A model generated the notes under the pieces. The model saw nothing but the letters and a program-made list of their open reading frames with translations, was not told the DNA's origin and searched no databases. A program made the translations under genes and the position numbers. Below, one piece after another: positions 1-8,045 of a DNA stretch of 64,000 nucleotides. The DNA comes from Burkholderiales bacterium. GTDB lineage: Bacteria; Pseudomonadota; Gammaproteobacteria; Burkholderiales; SG8-41. Position 1 is the first letter of the stretch, and every line of letters starts with the position of its first letter. The stretch covers positions 1 through 64,000 of the forward strand of contig JAUXYA010000014.1 in the NCBI GenBank assembly GCA_030684405.1, in the 5' to 3' direction.

Positions 1-129
1 GGGGCAGCTCGAGGTCTTCAAAGAAGATCTGCATGAACTCTTCTTTGGACAGCGTGAAGGTGAAGTCGTCCTCACCCTCACCGCTGTCGCTGGCCTGGGA
101 GCCTTTGCCGGCGCCGCCGCCCGTGGATC
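1..129 (-). pseudogene. yeaH: 5'-truncated yeaH/UPF0229 (DUF444) fragment, runs off window start
   Basis: Read on the minus strand, the first ~125 bases give a glycine-rich linker, an acidic stretch (DSGEGEDDF), then [20 protein letters not shown]. This closely resembles the conserved segment about 100 residues into YeaH/YhbH (DUF444) proteins, which act with the PrkA-type serine kinase in stress responses. The normal N-terminal ~100 residues are missing. Upstream of the glycine linker the frame turns into low-complexity F/A/S residues, which look like the antisense of a Lys/Ala-rich protein, and meets a stop near 222. No start codon is visible. Either the gene is truly truncated or the sequence is chimeric near 110-130. 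Family recognition is from memory of the motif, not from a search. Confidence 0.55.
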
Positions 130-272
130 CGGCAGTGGCGGAAGCCGCGAAGAAAAAAGCTGCTGAAGCGGCGAAAAAGGACGCGGATATGCTGGCAAAG
201 GCCCAGGATCGGGTCGCCGAACGTTACAAGAAAGAGAAGAGCGGCACTGCGGCAGCGGGGAAGAAAAAGTAA
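33..272 (+). CDS. Lys/Ala-rich C-terminal fragment (only the part after ~115 looks genuine)
   Basis: The plus-strand frame ending at 272 encodes a strongly charged Ala/Lys/Glu-rich tail ([18 protein letters not shown], ending in AAGKKK), which looks like a real C-terminal helix or coil. The first ~28 codons are serine/proline-rich and look like the antisense of the yeaH fragment, so ATG 33 is probably not a true start. I think this is the 3' end of an unidentified gene abutting the yeaH fragment. A terminator follows 25 bases after the stop. Function unknown. Confidence 0.25.
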   Translation: MNSSLDSVKVKSSSPSPLSLAWEPLPAPPPVDPAVAEAAKKKAAEAAKKDADMLAKAQDRVAERYKKEKSGTAAAGKKK

Positions 273-296
273 TCGCTGTCTGTTTCGCTTGATTCA

Positions 297-321
297 AAAG
301 CCCGGCATGCCGGGCTTTTTT
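297..321. terminator. Rho-independent terminator, probably bidirectional
   Basis: The sequence shows a perfect stem AAGCCCGGC/GCCGGGCTT with an AT loop step, followed by a T run on the plus strand and flanked by A residues that serve as T run on the minus strand. It lies 25 bases after the stop at 272 and 40 bases beyond the end of the minus-strand gene at 361, so it can serve both. Confidence 0.8.
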
Positions 322-360
322 ACGCAAAGCGCATACAAAATAATTAATAAAAACAAGTGG

Positions 361-1305
361 TTATGATATACATCCGACACTGTCTTCGAGCAGTCGCCAG
401 GCTTTTTCCCCGGTGATTTCACGCCAGCGCCGATAGAAGCCGGCATCGCGCAGGCGCTTGCGGAAATCACTGCGGTCCACAGTCGTGGCTGTCATACCCC
501 ATTCGCCGAGACGTAATTCGAGGCCGCGATTCAGGGCATCGGTATGCGCCCGCTGGCGCGCCACGTGTTTACGCGCAATGCTTTCGATGGTCTGGCGAAT
601 GTCTTCGGGCAGGCGGTCCCAGAATCTGTTGCTGGCGATCAAGTTGAAGCCTGACCACATGTGTGAGGTCAGCGCGACATGGCGCGTGACTTCATGCAGT
701 TTCAGCGCCTCCATGATAGACAGCGGGTTTTCCTGAGCGTCGATCTCGCAGTTTTTAAGGGCATCGTACAGCTTCAGCACGTTGACTTCTACCGGCACCG
801 CGCCAAGGCTTCCGAAGGCATCAGCAAACATCTTTCCTTCCGGAATGCGGATGCGCAGGCCTTCGAGGTCAGCGGCCTTGGTGATCGGCCGGTCCATCGT
901 GGAAATATGGCGGAAACCGTTTTCCAGCAGGCCATGGGGCAGCGCATGGATACCCCTGGCACGCAGTTCGCTACGCAGGTAGTCGCCAAGCGCGCCGTCG
1001 AGCGCACGATGCACCTGCTCGTGGCTCTCGAAGGCGAAGGGCAGGCCCTGAATTTCCATTGCCGGCAGCATCGGCCCCAGCAGGCCGCCCATCAGCACAT
1101 AACATTCGATGTCTCCCGCCACCAGCAGATCGACCACCGCCTGGTGCGTCGGCGGCAACCCGGCATTGGCAGCCGTCACAGTCGCGGCGATGCGCCCCCC
1201 GGTGGCCGCTTCGACTTCCTGCCAGAGATCGACAAGGAAGGGATGGACGTGACTTTTTTCGGAAAGGTAGTGGTACTGGCGCACCCGCCACTGCGGAGCG
1301 CTCAT
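361..1305 (-). CDS. TRAP-type DctP-family solute-binding protein lacking a signal peptide
   Basis: This 314-residue protein has the DctP fold signature. The N-terminal lobe shows VEAATGGRI, the middle has a DLEGLRIRIPEGKMFADAF-like segment, and NVLKLYDALKNCEIDAQENPL matches the family's ligand-binding hinge (residues ~175-200). DctP proteins bind organic acids in the periplasm and hand them to DctQM permeases. Here the mature-like domain starts at about residue 5, there is no signal peptide, and no dctQ or dctM is nearby. The ATG overlaps the stop of the VOC gene by four bases, so the two are translationally coupled. It may act in the cytoplasm, perhaps as a ligand-binding or hydratase-like module, or the export signal may have been lost. 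Family is fairly secure; ligand unknown. Confidence 0.75.
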   Translation of the reverse strand: MSAPQWRVRQYHYLSEKSHVHPFLVDLWQEVEAATGGRIAATVTAANAGLPPTHQAVVDLLVAGDIECYVLMGGLLGPMLPAMEIQGLPFAFESHEQVHRALDGALGDYLRSELRARGIHALPHGLLENGFRHISTMDRPITKAADLEGLRIRIPEGKMFADAFGSLGAVPVEVNVLKLYDALKNCEIDAQENPLSIMEALKLHEVTRHVALTSHMWSGFNLIASNRFWDRLPEDIRQTIESIARKHVARQRAHTDALNRGLELRLGEWGMTATTVDRSDFRKRLRDAGFYRRWREITGEKAWRLLEDSVGCIS

Positions 1306-1760
1306 GCCGGCAGCGCCGCGGCCATCAGTTCCGGGGTGATGCCTTCAGCTTCTGCGTTGGCAAAATTAAGTTCAACTTTGACGCCGTTGGGATCGAGCAG
1401 GAACAACTGGAACAGACCCTGGTCGCTGACCATGCGCTGGCGGAATTCGACCCTGCGGCTGCGCAGGTGCTCCATCATCCCGCGCAGTCCTGTGCAGCGG
1501 AAGGCGACGTGGTCGACCACACCACTGCCGTGCACGGCATCTGACTGTTGACCAAGGTAAGCCTTGCGGTTGTCGCTGACATTCTTGCCGCCCTGGGTCA
1601 GGTGCACGACGTCGGTGTCGCCGAGATACAGCCAGACCACGGGAAACTTGAAGTCGGGGTGGGGTCCTTCACGGAACCCCAGCACGTCAACATACCAGTC
1701 GCGCGTGGCTTCAATGTCCGCTGTCTGAATCAGGAAATGTTCAAGGTGGCTGACGGGCAT
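1302..1760 (-). CDS. VOC (glyoxalase/bleomycin-resistance/dioxygenase) family protein
   Basis: A single ~152-residue vicinal-oxygen-chelate domain. It starts MPVSHLEHFLIQTADIEATRDWYVDVLGF, the classic first beta-alpha-beta unit, and repeats with VDHVAFRCTG and LFLLDPNGVKVELNF, where the terminal Glu is a usual metal ligand. I use ATG 1760 rather than an upstream ATG at 1811, because AGGAG sits seven bases before it and the upstream 17 residues look non-domain. These proteins are metal-dependent isomerases, dioxygenases or lyases; the substrate cannot be read from sequence. It lies 19 bases after the DUF1330 gene and overlaps the DctP-like gene, consistent with one small operon. Confidence 0.85.
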   Translation of the reverse strand: MPVSHLEHFLIQTADIEATRDWYVDVLGFREGPHPDFKFPVVWLYLGDTDVVHLTQGGKNVSDNRKAYLGQQSDAVHGSGVVDHVAFRCTGLRGMMEHLRSRRVEFRQRMVSDQGLFQLFLLDPNGVKVELNFANAEAEGITPELMAAALPA

Positions 1761-1779
1761 GCAATGTCTCCTGCAGGTT

Positions 1780-2088
1780 TCAAACCGGGGTGGCGTCGCC
1801 GGATTCGACAATCACTTGTTCGACCTCTCCTACTCCAGGAGCGCGCCGGAACGCGGCGGCAGCCTGATACTCCGGCGACTGATGGCATTTTACTGCCTGC
1901 TCCAGCGTCGGAAATTCGATGACGACGAAGCGGTGAAAGCGTTCTGTACCTTCCATGATCTGGTGTTTGCCACCGCGGGCCAGCACTTTGCCGCCGAATT
2001 TGGCAATGATGCCGGGGACAAGGTCCGTGTATTTCTTGTATTCGACCGGATCGTTGATTTTGCAGCGTGCGAGCCAGTAGGCAGGCAT
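1780..2088 (-). CDS. DUF1330 family protein
   Basis: A 102-residue protein with the DUF1330 pattern: PAYWLARCKINDPVEYKKY at the start, then ARGGKHQIMEG and HRFVVIEFPTLEQAVKCHQSPEYQ. These are small ferredoxin-like alpha/beta-barrel proteins related to the YCII/EthD type and are often linked to catabolic operons. No catalytic role is established for the family. It sits between moeA (43 bases upstream) and the VOC gene and probably belongs to the latter's operon. Confidence 0.8.
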   Translation of the reverse strand: MPAYWLARCKINDPVEYKKYTDLVPGIIAKFGGKVLARGGKHQIMEGTERFHRFVVIEFPTLEQAVKCHQSPEYQAAAAFRRAPGVGEVEQVIVESGDATPV

Positions 2089-2131
2089 GAAACCTCCTGT
2101 ACGGTTTCAGGAACGGATGTTGTTCCGCAGT

Positions 2132-3403
2132 CTAAATGACGCCTTCCATCACCTGCACCTCGACCAGGGTGCCCGGGGTGACGTTGCCCTGTTCGGTGGG
2201 CAGGATGATGAAACAATTGGCTTCGGACATCGAGCGCAGGATGCCCGAGCCCTGTTCGCCGGTGACGCGGACGCTCAGCGTGCCCGCGGCGTCACGTGAC
2301 AACACGCCGCGCTGGAATTCGGTGCGGCCCGGCGCTTTTTTCAGAGTCGAGGTACAGGGCACCCGGAAGGAGGGCAGCGCTTCGATCGGATCGCGTCCGG
2401 AGAGCTTGAGCAATGCGTCGCGTACAAACTGATAAAAGGTCACCATCACCGAAACCGGGTTGCCGGGCAGACCGAAGAAATGAGCGTTGCCAATCTTGCC
2501 GTAGGCCAGTGGCCGGCCGGGTTTCATCGCAATTTTCCAGAACACGACTTCGCCGAGCTTGTTCAGCAGGTCTTTGACGAAATCCGCTTCGCCGACCGAT
2601 ACGCCGCCGCTGGTGATCACCACGTCGGCCACTGCAGCGGCCTCGCGGAATGCGGCTTCGAGCAGTTGCGGATCGTCACGGATCACACCCATGTCGACCA
2701 CTTCGCAGCCGAGTCGCGTGAGCATGCCGTGGATGGTGTAGCGATTGCTGTCGTAGATCTGCCCTTCGCCCAGCGGCAAACCGATCGAAACCAGTTCGTC
2801 GCCGGTCGAGAAAAACGCGACCCGCAGCCGGCGATAAACCGGGACTTCGGCAATGCCCAGCGATGCGATCAATCCCGTTTCCGCGGGACGGACAGGCTGG
2901 CCGCGGCGCAGCGCCGGCTGGCCGCGCTGCAGGTCTTCGCCGGCCTTGCGCAGGTTCTGTCCCTTTTTATGCCCGCCACCGACGCTGACCTGGCCGTTCT
3001 TCGCTTCGACATGTTCCTGCATGACGATGGTGTCGGCGCCCGCGGGAACCACGCCGCCGGTCATGATGCGCACGGCTTCGCCGGCCTTGACCGCCCCCTG
3101 GTAAGGCACTCCGGCGAACGAGCTGCCGGCGACTTTCAGCGTGACACTGGCATCGGCCCTGAGATCGGCAAAACGCAGGGCATAACCGTCCATTGCCGAG
3201 TTGTCGTGCGAGGGCACATCGACCGGCGAGATCACGTCCACGGCCAGTATGCGGCCGAGTGCTGCGCGCACCGACACACGTTCGACGGTGGAGATCGGGG
3301 ACAGGAATTTTGCGATGACCTCCCGTGCTTTGGGCACGGGCATCGAATTCGGATCATAGTCATCGGCGCAGGACAGCTCGCGCAGTGTCGGACTGGTGCT
3401 CAT
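2132..3403 (-). CDS. moeA: Molybdopterin molybdenumtransferase MoeA
   Basis: A 423-residue protein of full MoeA length. It shows the N-terminal domain (VPSHDNSAMDGYALR, residues ~63-78), the GGVVPAGADTIVMQE segment, the MoCF-like domain with SGGVSVGEADFVKDLL, GLPGNPVSVMVTF, and a C-terminal beta domain. MoeA inserts molybdate into adenylylated molybdopterin in the last step of Mo cofactor synthesis in the cytoplasm. It is downstream of the regulator at 3456-4535 (52-base gap, same strand) and divergent from the Mo/W transport operon. The location beside four importers and mobB/moaD/moaE makes this a dedicated molybdenum island. No moco riboswitch-like leader fits in the short gap. Confidence 0.95.
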   Translation of the reverse strand: MSTSPTLRELSCADDYDPNSMPVPKAREVIAKFLSPISTVERVSVRAALGRILAVDVISPVDVPSHDNSAMDGYALRFADLRADASVTLKVAGSSFAGVPYQGAVKAGEAVRIMTGGVVPAGADTIVMQEHVEAKNGQVSVGGGHKKGQNLRKAGEDLQRGQPALRRGQPVRPAETGLIASLGIAEVPVYRRLRVAFFSTGDELVSIGLPLGEGQIYDSNRYTIHGMLTRLGCEVVDMGVIRDDPQLLEAAFREAAAVADVVITSGGVSVGEADFVKDLLNKLGEVVFWKIAMKPGRPLAYGKIGNAHFFGLPGNPVSVMVTFYQFVRDALLKLSGRDPIEALPSFRVPCTSTLKKAPGRTEFQRGVLSRDAAGTLSVRVTGEQGSGILRSMSEANCFIILPTEQGNVTPGTLVEVQVMEGVI

Positions 3404-3455
3404 GGCGCATTCCTCGATGCGGGGGATGGCCGGATTCTAGCAGGGCGAGGCTGCG

Positions 3456-4535
3456 CTATTCGATGACGTCGGCCGCGTCGACCCAGCGCAATGCAGCCAC
3501 GGAGCGGTAACCCGCCAGTTCATTGACCAGGCGGCGGAACTCGCGGCTGTCCAGCCAGGCCAGCAGCTTGCGCATGCCGGGGCGCTGCAGCAGCGTGCTG
3601 CGGGAGGCGATGTAATAGTGTTCGTTGACAACGGGCACGAAGTCGAGCCCCTGTTCGCGGGCGGCGGCCTCGATGCCGAAGGCGGCGTCGGCCATGCCGC
3701 TGGCGACAGTTGCGGCCACTGCGGCATGGGTGAATTCCTCGTGGCTGTAACCGTGGATGCCGGACGGCTGCACGCCCTGCTGGGTCAGCAGGAAATCGAG
3801 GCAGAGGCGGGTACCGGAGCCGGGCTGCCGGTTGACGAAACGAACCTTGCCGCCGGCAAGATCGCTTAGCCGGGTAAGTCCATGCGGATTGCCTGCGGCC
3901 ACCATCAGGCCCTGGGTGCGGTCGAGGAGGTGGGCCGCCCGCCAGCCTTTCTGCTGCAGATAGGGCAGGAACTGCGCCGCCAGCGTGCGGGTGCCGGGGA
4001 TCGCGGGCAGGTGAAACCCGGCGAGTTCGCATTGTTTGCGCCGCAAGGCGGCCAGGCAATCAAGGCTGCCGTGGAAATTGAGCGCCAGTTCGAAATCCTT
4101 CTGGCGTACGACGATGTCGCGCATCCGGGCCAGGGCAAGGTCATGACTGGCATGCATGGAGACCCGGATCGGCGAACCGGCGACATGTTCGGCCTGCGCC
4201 AGATGTTCGGCCATCCGTGCCTCCCCTTCGCGCAGTGCGGCCGCCAGGCTGCCGTTGACGTCGACCATCCCCTCCAGCAGGCGCGCGCCCAGGGGGGCAA
4301 GAACGGTCCCGCGACCCTGCTGGCGCAGCACCAGGGGCTGGCCCAGCTGAGTGGCTGCGGCTTCGAACAGGCCCCAGGCGTGACGGTAGGAGAGTCCAGC
4401 GCTGCGCGCTGCACCCTGCAGGTTGCCGTGGCGGGCCACGGCTTCCATCAGGGCCACCAGTCTGGGGTCGATATCAAGGTCGCCAAGGGTCCAGCGAATT
4501 TGTCCTGATATATTGATACTTGCAAGTTTTTGCAT
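3456..4535 (-). CDS. ModE/LysR-like HTH regulator with periplasmic-binding-protein-like sensor domain
   Basis: About 359 residues. The N-terminal ~75 contain a ModE/LysR-like winged helix (LVALMEAVARHGNLQGAARS, then YRHAWGLFEAA and RGTVLAPLG). From ~120 to the end there is a PBP-like ligand domain (VNRQPGSGTRLCLDFLL, HEEFTHAAVAATVASGMADAAFGIEAAA), the type found in MoeA-fused or stand-alone molybdate/tungstate-related regulators. I start at ATG 4535, where the HTH begins, not at an upstream in-frame ATG at 4616. The gene is divergent from tupB with a 59-base gap and precedes moeA on its own strand. It is therefore a good candidate for a molybdate/tungstate-responsive regulator of both sides; the effector is inferred. 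Confidence 0.8.
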   Translation of the reverse strand: MQKLASINISGQIRWTLGDLDIDPRLVALMEAVARHGNLQGAARSAGLSYRHAWGLFEAAATQLGQPLVLRQQGRGTVLAPLGARLLEGMVDVNGSLAAALREGEARMAEHLAQAEHVAGSPIRVSMHASHDLALARMRDIVVRQKDFELALNFHGSLDCLAALRRKQCELAGFHLPAIPGTRTLAAQFLPYLQQKGWRAAHLLDRTQGLMVAAGNPHGLTRLSDLAGGKVRFVNRQPGSGTRLCLDFLLTQQGVQPSGIHGYSHEEFTHAAVAATVASGMADAAFGIEAAAREQGLDFVPVVNEHYYIASRSTLLQRPGMRKLLAWLDSREFRRLVNELAGYRSVAALRWVDAADVIE

Positions 4536-4594
4536 GTTATGGATTCTCCCATGATCTTCGATGATTGGCGACCCTGAACTATGAGATTCCTTGC

Positions 4595-5299
4595 ATGACC
4601 AGCCTGTGGGAAGCATTCGCGGCGGCGTGGGCGTTGATTGCCGGATTTGATGCCACGCTGGCGCAGATCGTCGGGCTCAGTCTCCAGGTCAGCCTCAGTG
4701 CGGTGCTGATTGCGACCTGTTTCGGCCTGCCCTTGGGCGCTGCGATCGCCGTGGAACGGTTTGCCGGTCGCCAGGCGCTGATCGTCCTGCTCAACGCGCT
4801 GATGGGATTGCCGCCGGTGGTGGTGGGCCTGCTGGTGTACCTGCTGCTGTCGCGCGCCGGTCCGCTGGGCAGCCTCGGCATCCTGTTCACGCCGACAGCG
4901 ATGGTGATTGCGCAGACCTTGCTGATCGTGCCGATCATCGCCGCCTTGTCGCGGCAGACCCTCGAGGATGCCTGGCGTGAATATGACGAACAGCTGCGCT
5001 CGCTTGGCGCCCGGCGCCTGAATGCGGCGATGACCCTGATCTGGGACACCCGGTTTTCGCTGCTGACCATATTGCTTGCCGGTTTTGGCCGTGCCGCGGC
5101 GGAGGTGGGGGCGGTGATGATCGTCGGCGGCAATATCGACGGCGTGACCCGGGTGATGACCACCACCATCGCGCTGGAGACCAGCAAGGGCGACCTGCCG
5201 CTGGCCCTGGGACTCGGCATCGTTCTGATCGGCCTGGTGCTGCTGCTCAATACAGCGGCGGCACTGCTGCGCGAGCTGGCACAGCGGAGGTATGGCTGA
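4595..5299 (+). CDS. tupB: Tungstate ABC transporter permease TupB
   Basis: A 234-residue inner-membrane permease with about five hydrophobic segments and the binding-protein-dependent permease EAA-type loop (SLGARRLNAAMTLIWDTRF). The C-terminal FGRAAAEVGAVMIVGGNID is typical of TupB/ModB permeases. Start ATG 4595 is chosen because the ten codons before it are unlike the family. It is the first gene of the transport operon, followed at once by tupC and tupA. Assignment to tungstate rests on the neighbouring TupA with its TTS motif. Confidence 0.88.
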   Translation: MTSLWEAFAAAWALIAGFDATLAQIVGLSLQVSLSAVLIATCFGLPLGAAIAVERFAGRQALIVLLNALMGLPPVVVGLLVYLLLSRAGPLGSLGILFTPTAMVIAQTLLIVPIIAALSRQTLEDAWREYDEQLRSLGARRLNAAMTLIWDTRFSLLTILLAGFGRAAAEVGAVMIVGGNIDGVTRVMTTTIALETSKGDLPLALGLGIVLIGLVLLLNTAAALLRELAQRRYG

Positions 5300-5300
5300 G

Positions 5301-6011
5301 ATGCTGCCGCTGGAGCTCGACCGCCTGTCCTTCAGTGTCGGCAGCACGCCGATCATCGAGGACATCTCCGTCCGCATCGAAGCCGGTCCGCGGACGATCA
5401 TTCTCGGCCCCAACGGTGCCGGCAAGAGTGTGCTGATGCGCCTCTGCCACGGGCTGCTGCAGCCCACCGCCGGCCGCATTGTCTGGCACGGCCTGCGCAA
5501 TGGCGATCCGCGCCGCCATCAGGCGATGGTGTTCCAGCGCCCGGTGATGCTGCGTCGCTCCGCGCTGGCGAACGTGGTCTACGGTCTTGCGCTGGCCGGC
5601 AAATCCCGGCGCGCAAGCGAACTGCGCGCGATGGATGTGCTGGAAGTGGTGGGGTTGGCCCAGCATGCCGGTCGGCCGGCGCGGGTGCTCTCCGGCGGCG
5701 AACAGCAGCGGCTGGCACTGGCGCGCGCCTGGGCGCTGGGGCCTGATGTGCTGTTCCTCGATGAGCCGACGGCCAATCTTGATCCGGCATCGACCCAGGA
5801 CATCGAGAACATCATCCAGGCGATCCATGCCTCGGGCACCAAGATCATCATGACCACCCACAACCTCGGCCAGGCGCGGCGCCTGGGGGACGAGGTGCTG
5901 TTCATCAACAAGGGTTTGCTGATGGAGCAGGCGCCGATCGAACGTTTTTTCAGGGAACCTGCTTCAGCCGAAGCGGGCGCATTCATCAAAGGAGAACTGC
6001 CATGGCACTGA
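5301..6011 (+). CDS. tupC: Tungstate ABC transporter ATPase TupC
   Basis: A ~236-residue ABC ATPase. It shows Walker A LGPNGAGKSVLM, signature LSGGEQQRLALARA, Walker B VLFLDEPTANLD and H-loop MTTHNLGQARRLGDEVLF. An in-frame ATG at 5292 exists, but GGAGG at 5286-5290 is properly spaced (10 bases) only for ATG 5301. It energises TupB for tungstate (and possibly molybdate) uptake. The 3' end overlaps tupA by ten bases, indicating translational coupling. Confidence 0.88.
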   Translation: MLPLELDRLSFSVGSTPIIEDISVRIEAGPRTIILGPNGAGKSVLMRLCHGLLQPTAGRIVWHGLRNGDPRRHQAMVFQRPVMLRRSALANVVYGLALAGKSRRASELRAMDVLEVVGLAQHAGRPARVLSGGEQQRLALARAWALGPDVLFLDEPTANLDPASTQDIENIIQAIHASGTKIIMTTHNLGQARRLGDEVLFINKGLLMEQAPIERFFREPASAEAGAFIKGELPWH

Positions 6012-6823
6012 TACGGGGATTGTTTCTGGGATTGGCGCTGCTCGGGCTCGCGCAGGCACCCGCCGTCGCGCAGCAGAAGTTCATCACGGTTGCATCGACA
6101 ACATCGACCGAACAGTCCGGATTGTTCAAACACATGCTGCCGGTGTTCGAAAAGAAAACCGGCATCCAGGTCCGGGTCGTTGCACAGGGAACCGGCCAGG
6201 CGCTGGACATGGGCCGCCGCGGTGATGCCGACGTGGTGTTTGTTCACGACAAGGTGGCGGAGGAGAAATTTGTCGCCGACGGCTTCGGCGTGCAACGTTT
6301 CGAGGTGATGTACAACGACTTCGTGCTGGTCGGGCCGAAAGCCGATCCGGCAAAAATCGCCGGCACCAAGGACATCGTTGCCGGATATCAGAAAATCGCG
6401 GCAGCGAAGGCGCCGTTTGCATCGCGCGGCGACAAGAGCGGCACGCATGCAGCTGAGCTGAGGCTATGGAGGGTCGCAGGCATCGATCCGCAAACAGGCA
6501 AGGGTGGTTGGTACCGCGAAACCGGTTCGGGCATGGGACCGACGCTGAACACGGCTTCGAGCATGAACGCCTATGCCTTCACTGACCGCGGCACCTGGCT
6601 GTCCTTCAAGAACCGTGGTGATCTGGTGATCGTGGTCGAGGGGGACCAGCAGCTGTTCAACCAGTACGGCATCATGCTGGTCAATCCAGCCAGACATACC
6701 CATGTCAAAAAAGAAATGGGACAAACTTTTGTCGACTGGGTGGTTTCCGCGGAAGGCCAGAAAGCCATCGCCGACTACAAAATCGGTGCCGACCAGCTGT
6801 TTTTCCCGAACGCCAAACGCTGA
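6002..6823 (+). CDS. tupA: Tungstate-binding periplasmic protein TupA
   Basis: 273 residues with a cleavable signal peptide (LFLGLALLGLAQAPAVAQQ). The mature start ITVASTTSTEQSGLF carries the TTS motif that identifies TupA-type tungstate binders. Later segments VVAQGTGQALDMGRRGDADVVFVHD and FASRGDKSGTHAAEL also match TupA. TupA proteins bind tungstate very tightly, usually favouring W over Mo. The gene order tupB-tupC-tupA differs from the more familiar tupABC. GGAG is seven bases before the ATG. Confidence 0.9.
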   Translation: MALIRGLFLGLALLGLAQAPAVAQQKFITVASTTSTEQSGLFKHMLPVFEKKTGIQVRVVAQGTGQALDMGRRGDADVVFVHDKVAEEKFVADGFGVQRFEVMYNDFVLVGPKADPAKIAGTKDIVAGYQKIAAAKAPFASRGDKSGTHAAELRLWRVAGIDPQTGKGGWYRETGSGMGPTLNTASSMNAYAFTDRGTWLSFKNRGDLVIVVEGDQQLFNQYGIMLVNPARHTHVKKEMGQTFVDWVVSAEGQKAIADYKIGADQLFFPNAKR

Positions 6824-6838
6824 ATACCCGTCACCCTC

Positions 6839-8041
6839 GTGGCTGCGTTAGCATCCGGGGCTGTGAAACCACTTACTCCAGAGCGACGGGATGACGACGC
6901 CGGTGCTCCGCCGCGGCTGCGTTTCGACAGCCGTGAGTGGTCCGGCGCTTTCGGCGACCTCGGTACCCTGGTGCCGTTCCTGTTGGCCTATGTGACCGTG
7001 GTTGGCGTCGCGCCGGCGGGCATGTTGCTGGGTTTTGGTCTGGCACTGGTCGTCGCCGGCTGCTACTTCGGCACGCCGGTGGCGGTGCAGCCGATGAAGG
7101 CCATCGGCGCGGTGTCGATTGCAGGCGCAGCGCAGACCGCGACAGTCACGCCGGAGGCCGTCGCGGTGGCCACACTGGCGACCGGCCTGATCTGGCTGGT
7201 GCTGGGGGCTACCGGCACTGCGGAACGCGTCATCCGCTGGATCGGCCGTCCGGTCATCATCGGAGTAACTCTGGGGCTGGGATTCGCGTTCATGCTGCAG
7301 GGCACTCAGCTGATGGCCACTGCACCGTGGTTTGCGGCACCCTTGTTGCTGCTGACCATCCTGTTGCTGGCGCGCAAGGCGATTTTCGCGATGGCGCTGA
7401 TTCTCGTCAGCGGCGTGGCCTGGGCCATGTTCACCGATGCAGGCATGGCCGGCGCGCTGGCAGCGACGAAACCCGGATTCGTGGCGCTCGAATGGCCGTT
7501 CGGCAACTTGTCCTGGGAAGCGGTGTTGACCGGCATCGTGCTGCTGGCGTTGCCGCAGGTGCCGCTGACACTGGGCAATGCGGTGCTGGCGCCGGTGGAG
7601 TTCAGCAATCGCGAGTTTCCGGATCGTCCTGTTACCGAGCGCCGGATGGCTGTCTCCACCGGGCTGATCAATACCCTCGGCAGTTTCATCGGCGCCGTGC
7701 CGATGTGCCATGGCGCAGGCGGCATGGCGGCGCAGACCGGTTTTGGCGCGCGCAGCGGTGGGGCACCGGTCATCCTCGGCGTCCTGTTGATCGTGCTGGC
7801 GCTGACTTTCAGTGAGTCGCTGGGGGCACTGCTGCGGCTGTTTCCACAACCGGCGCTGGGCGTGATGCTGTTCCTCGCAGGACTGCAATTGGCGCTGGGG
7901 TCCTGTGATTTCGCGCGCGACAAGGGCGATCGATTCGTCACCCTGGGCACCGCTGCACTCGCGGTATGGAATGTCGGCATTGCGTTTCTGTTCGGCATAC
8001 TCATGCTCCATATCGCACGCCGTGGCGGCCTCAGGCTGTAA
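6839..8041 (+). CDS. MOT1-type molybdate/sulfate-like transporter
   Basis: A ~400-residue integral membrane protein with about ten hydrophobic segments. It contains the two MOT1 signature regions, SGAFGDLGTLVPFLLAY near residue 35 and VQPMKAIGAV near residue 80, and a second copy-like region VPMCHGAGGMAAQTGFGARSG. MOT1 proteins are truncated SulP relatives that transport molybdate with high affinity in eukaryotes; prokaryotic members are mostly uncharacterised. The start is a GTG at 6839, with another GTG at 6863 possible. It follows tupA by 15 bases. The location strongly suggests Mo or W transport, which is inference from context plus family. Confidence 0.85.
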   Translation: MAALASGAVKPLTPERRDDDAGAPPRLRFDSREWSGAFGDLGTLVPFLLAYVTVVGVAPAGMLLGFGLALVVAGCYFGTPVAVQPMKAIGAVSIAGAAQTATVTPEAVAVATLATGLIWLVLGATGTAERVIRWIGRPVIIGVTLGLGFAFMLQGTQLMATAPWFAAPLLLLTILLLARKAIFAMALILVSGVAWAMFTDAGMAGALAATKPGFVALEWPFGNLSWEAVLTGIVLLALPQVPLTLGNAVLAPVEFSNREFPDRPVTERRMAVSTGLINTLGSFIGAVPMCHGAGGMAAQTGFGARSGGAPVILGVLLIVLALTFSESLGALLRLFPQPALGVMLFLAGLQLALGSCDFARDKGDRFVTLGTAALAVWNVGIAFLFGILMLHIARRGGLRL

Positions 8042-8045
8042 TGCG

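Noticed and set aside
3404-3455. Molybdenum-cofactor riboswitch before moeA
   Set aside because: The 52-base gap is too short for the known aptamer, and no structure stands out.
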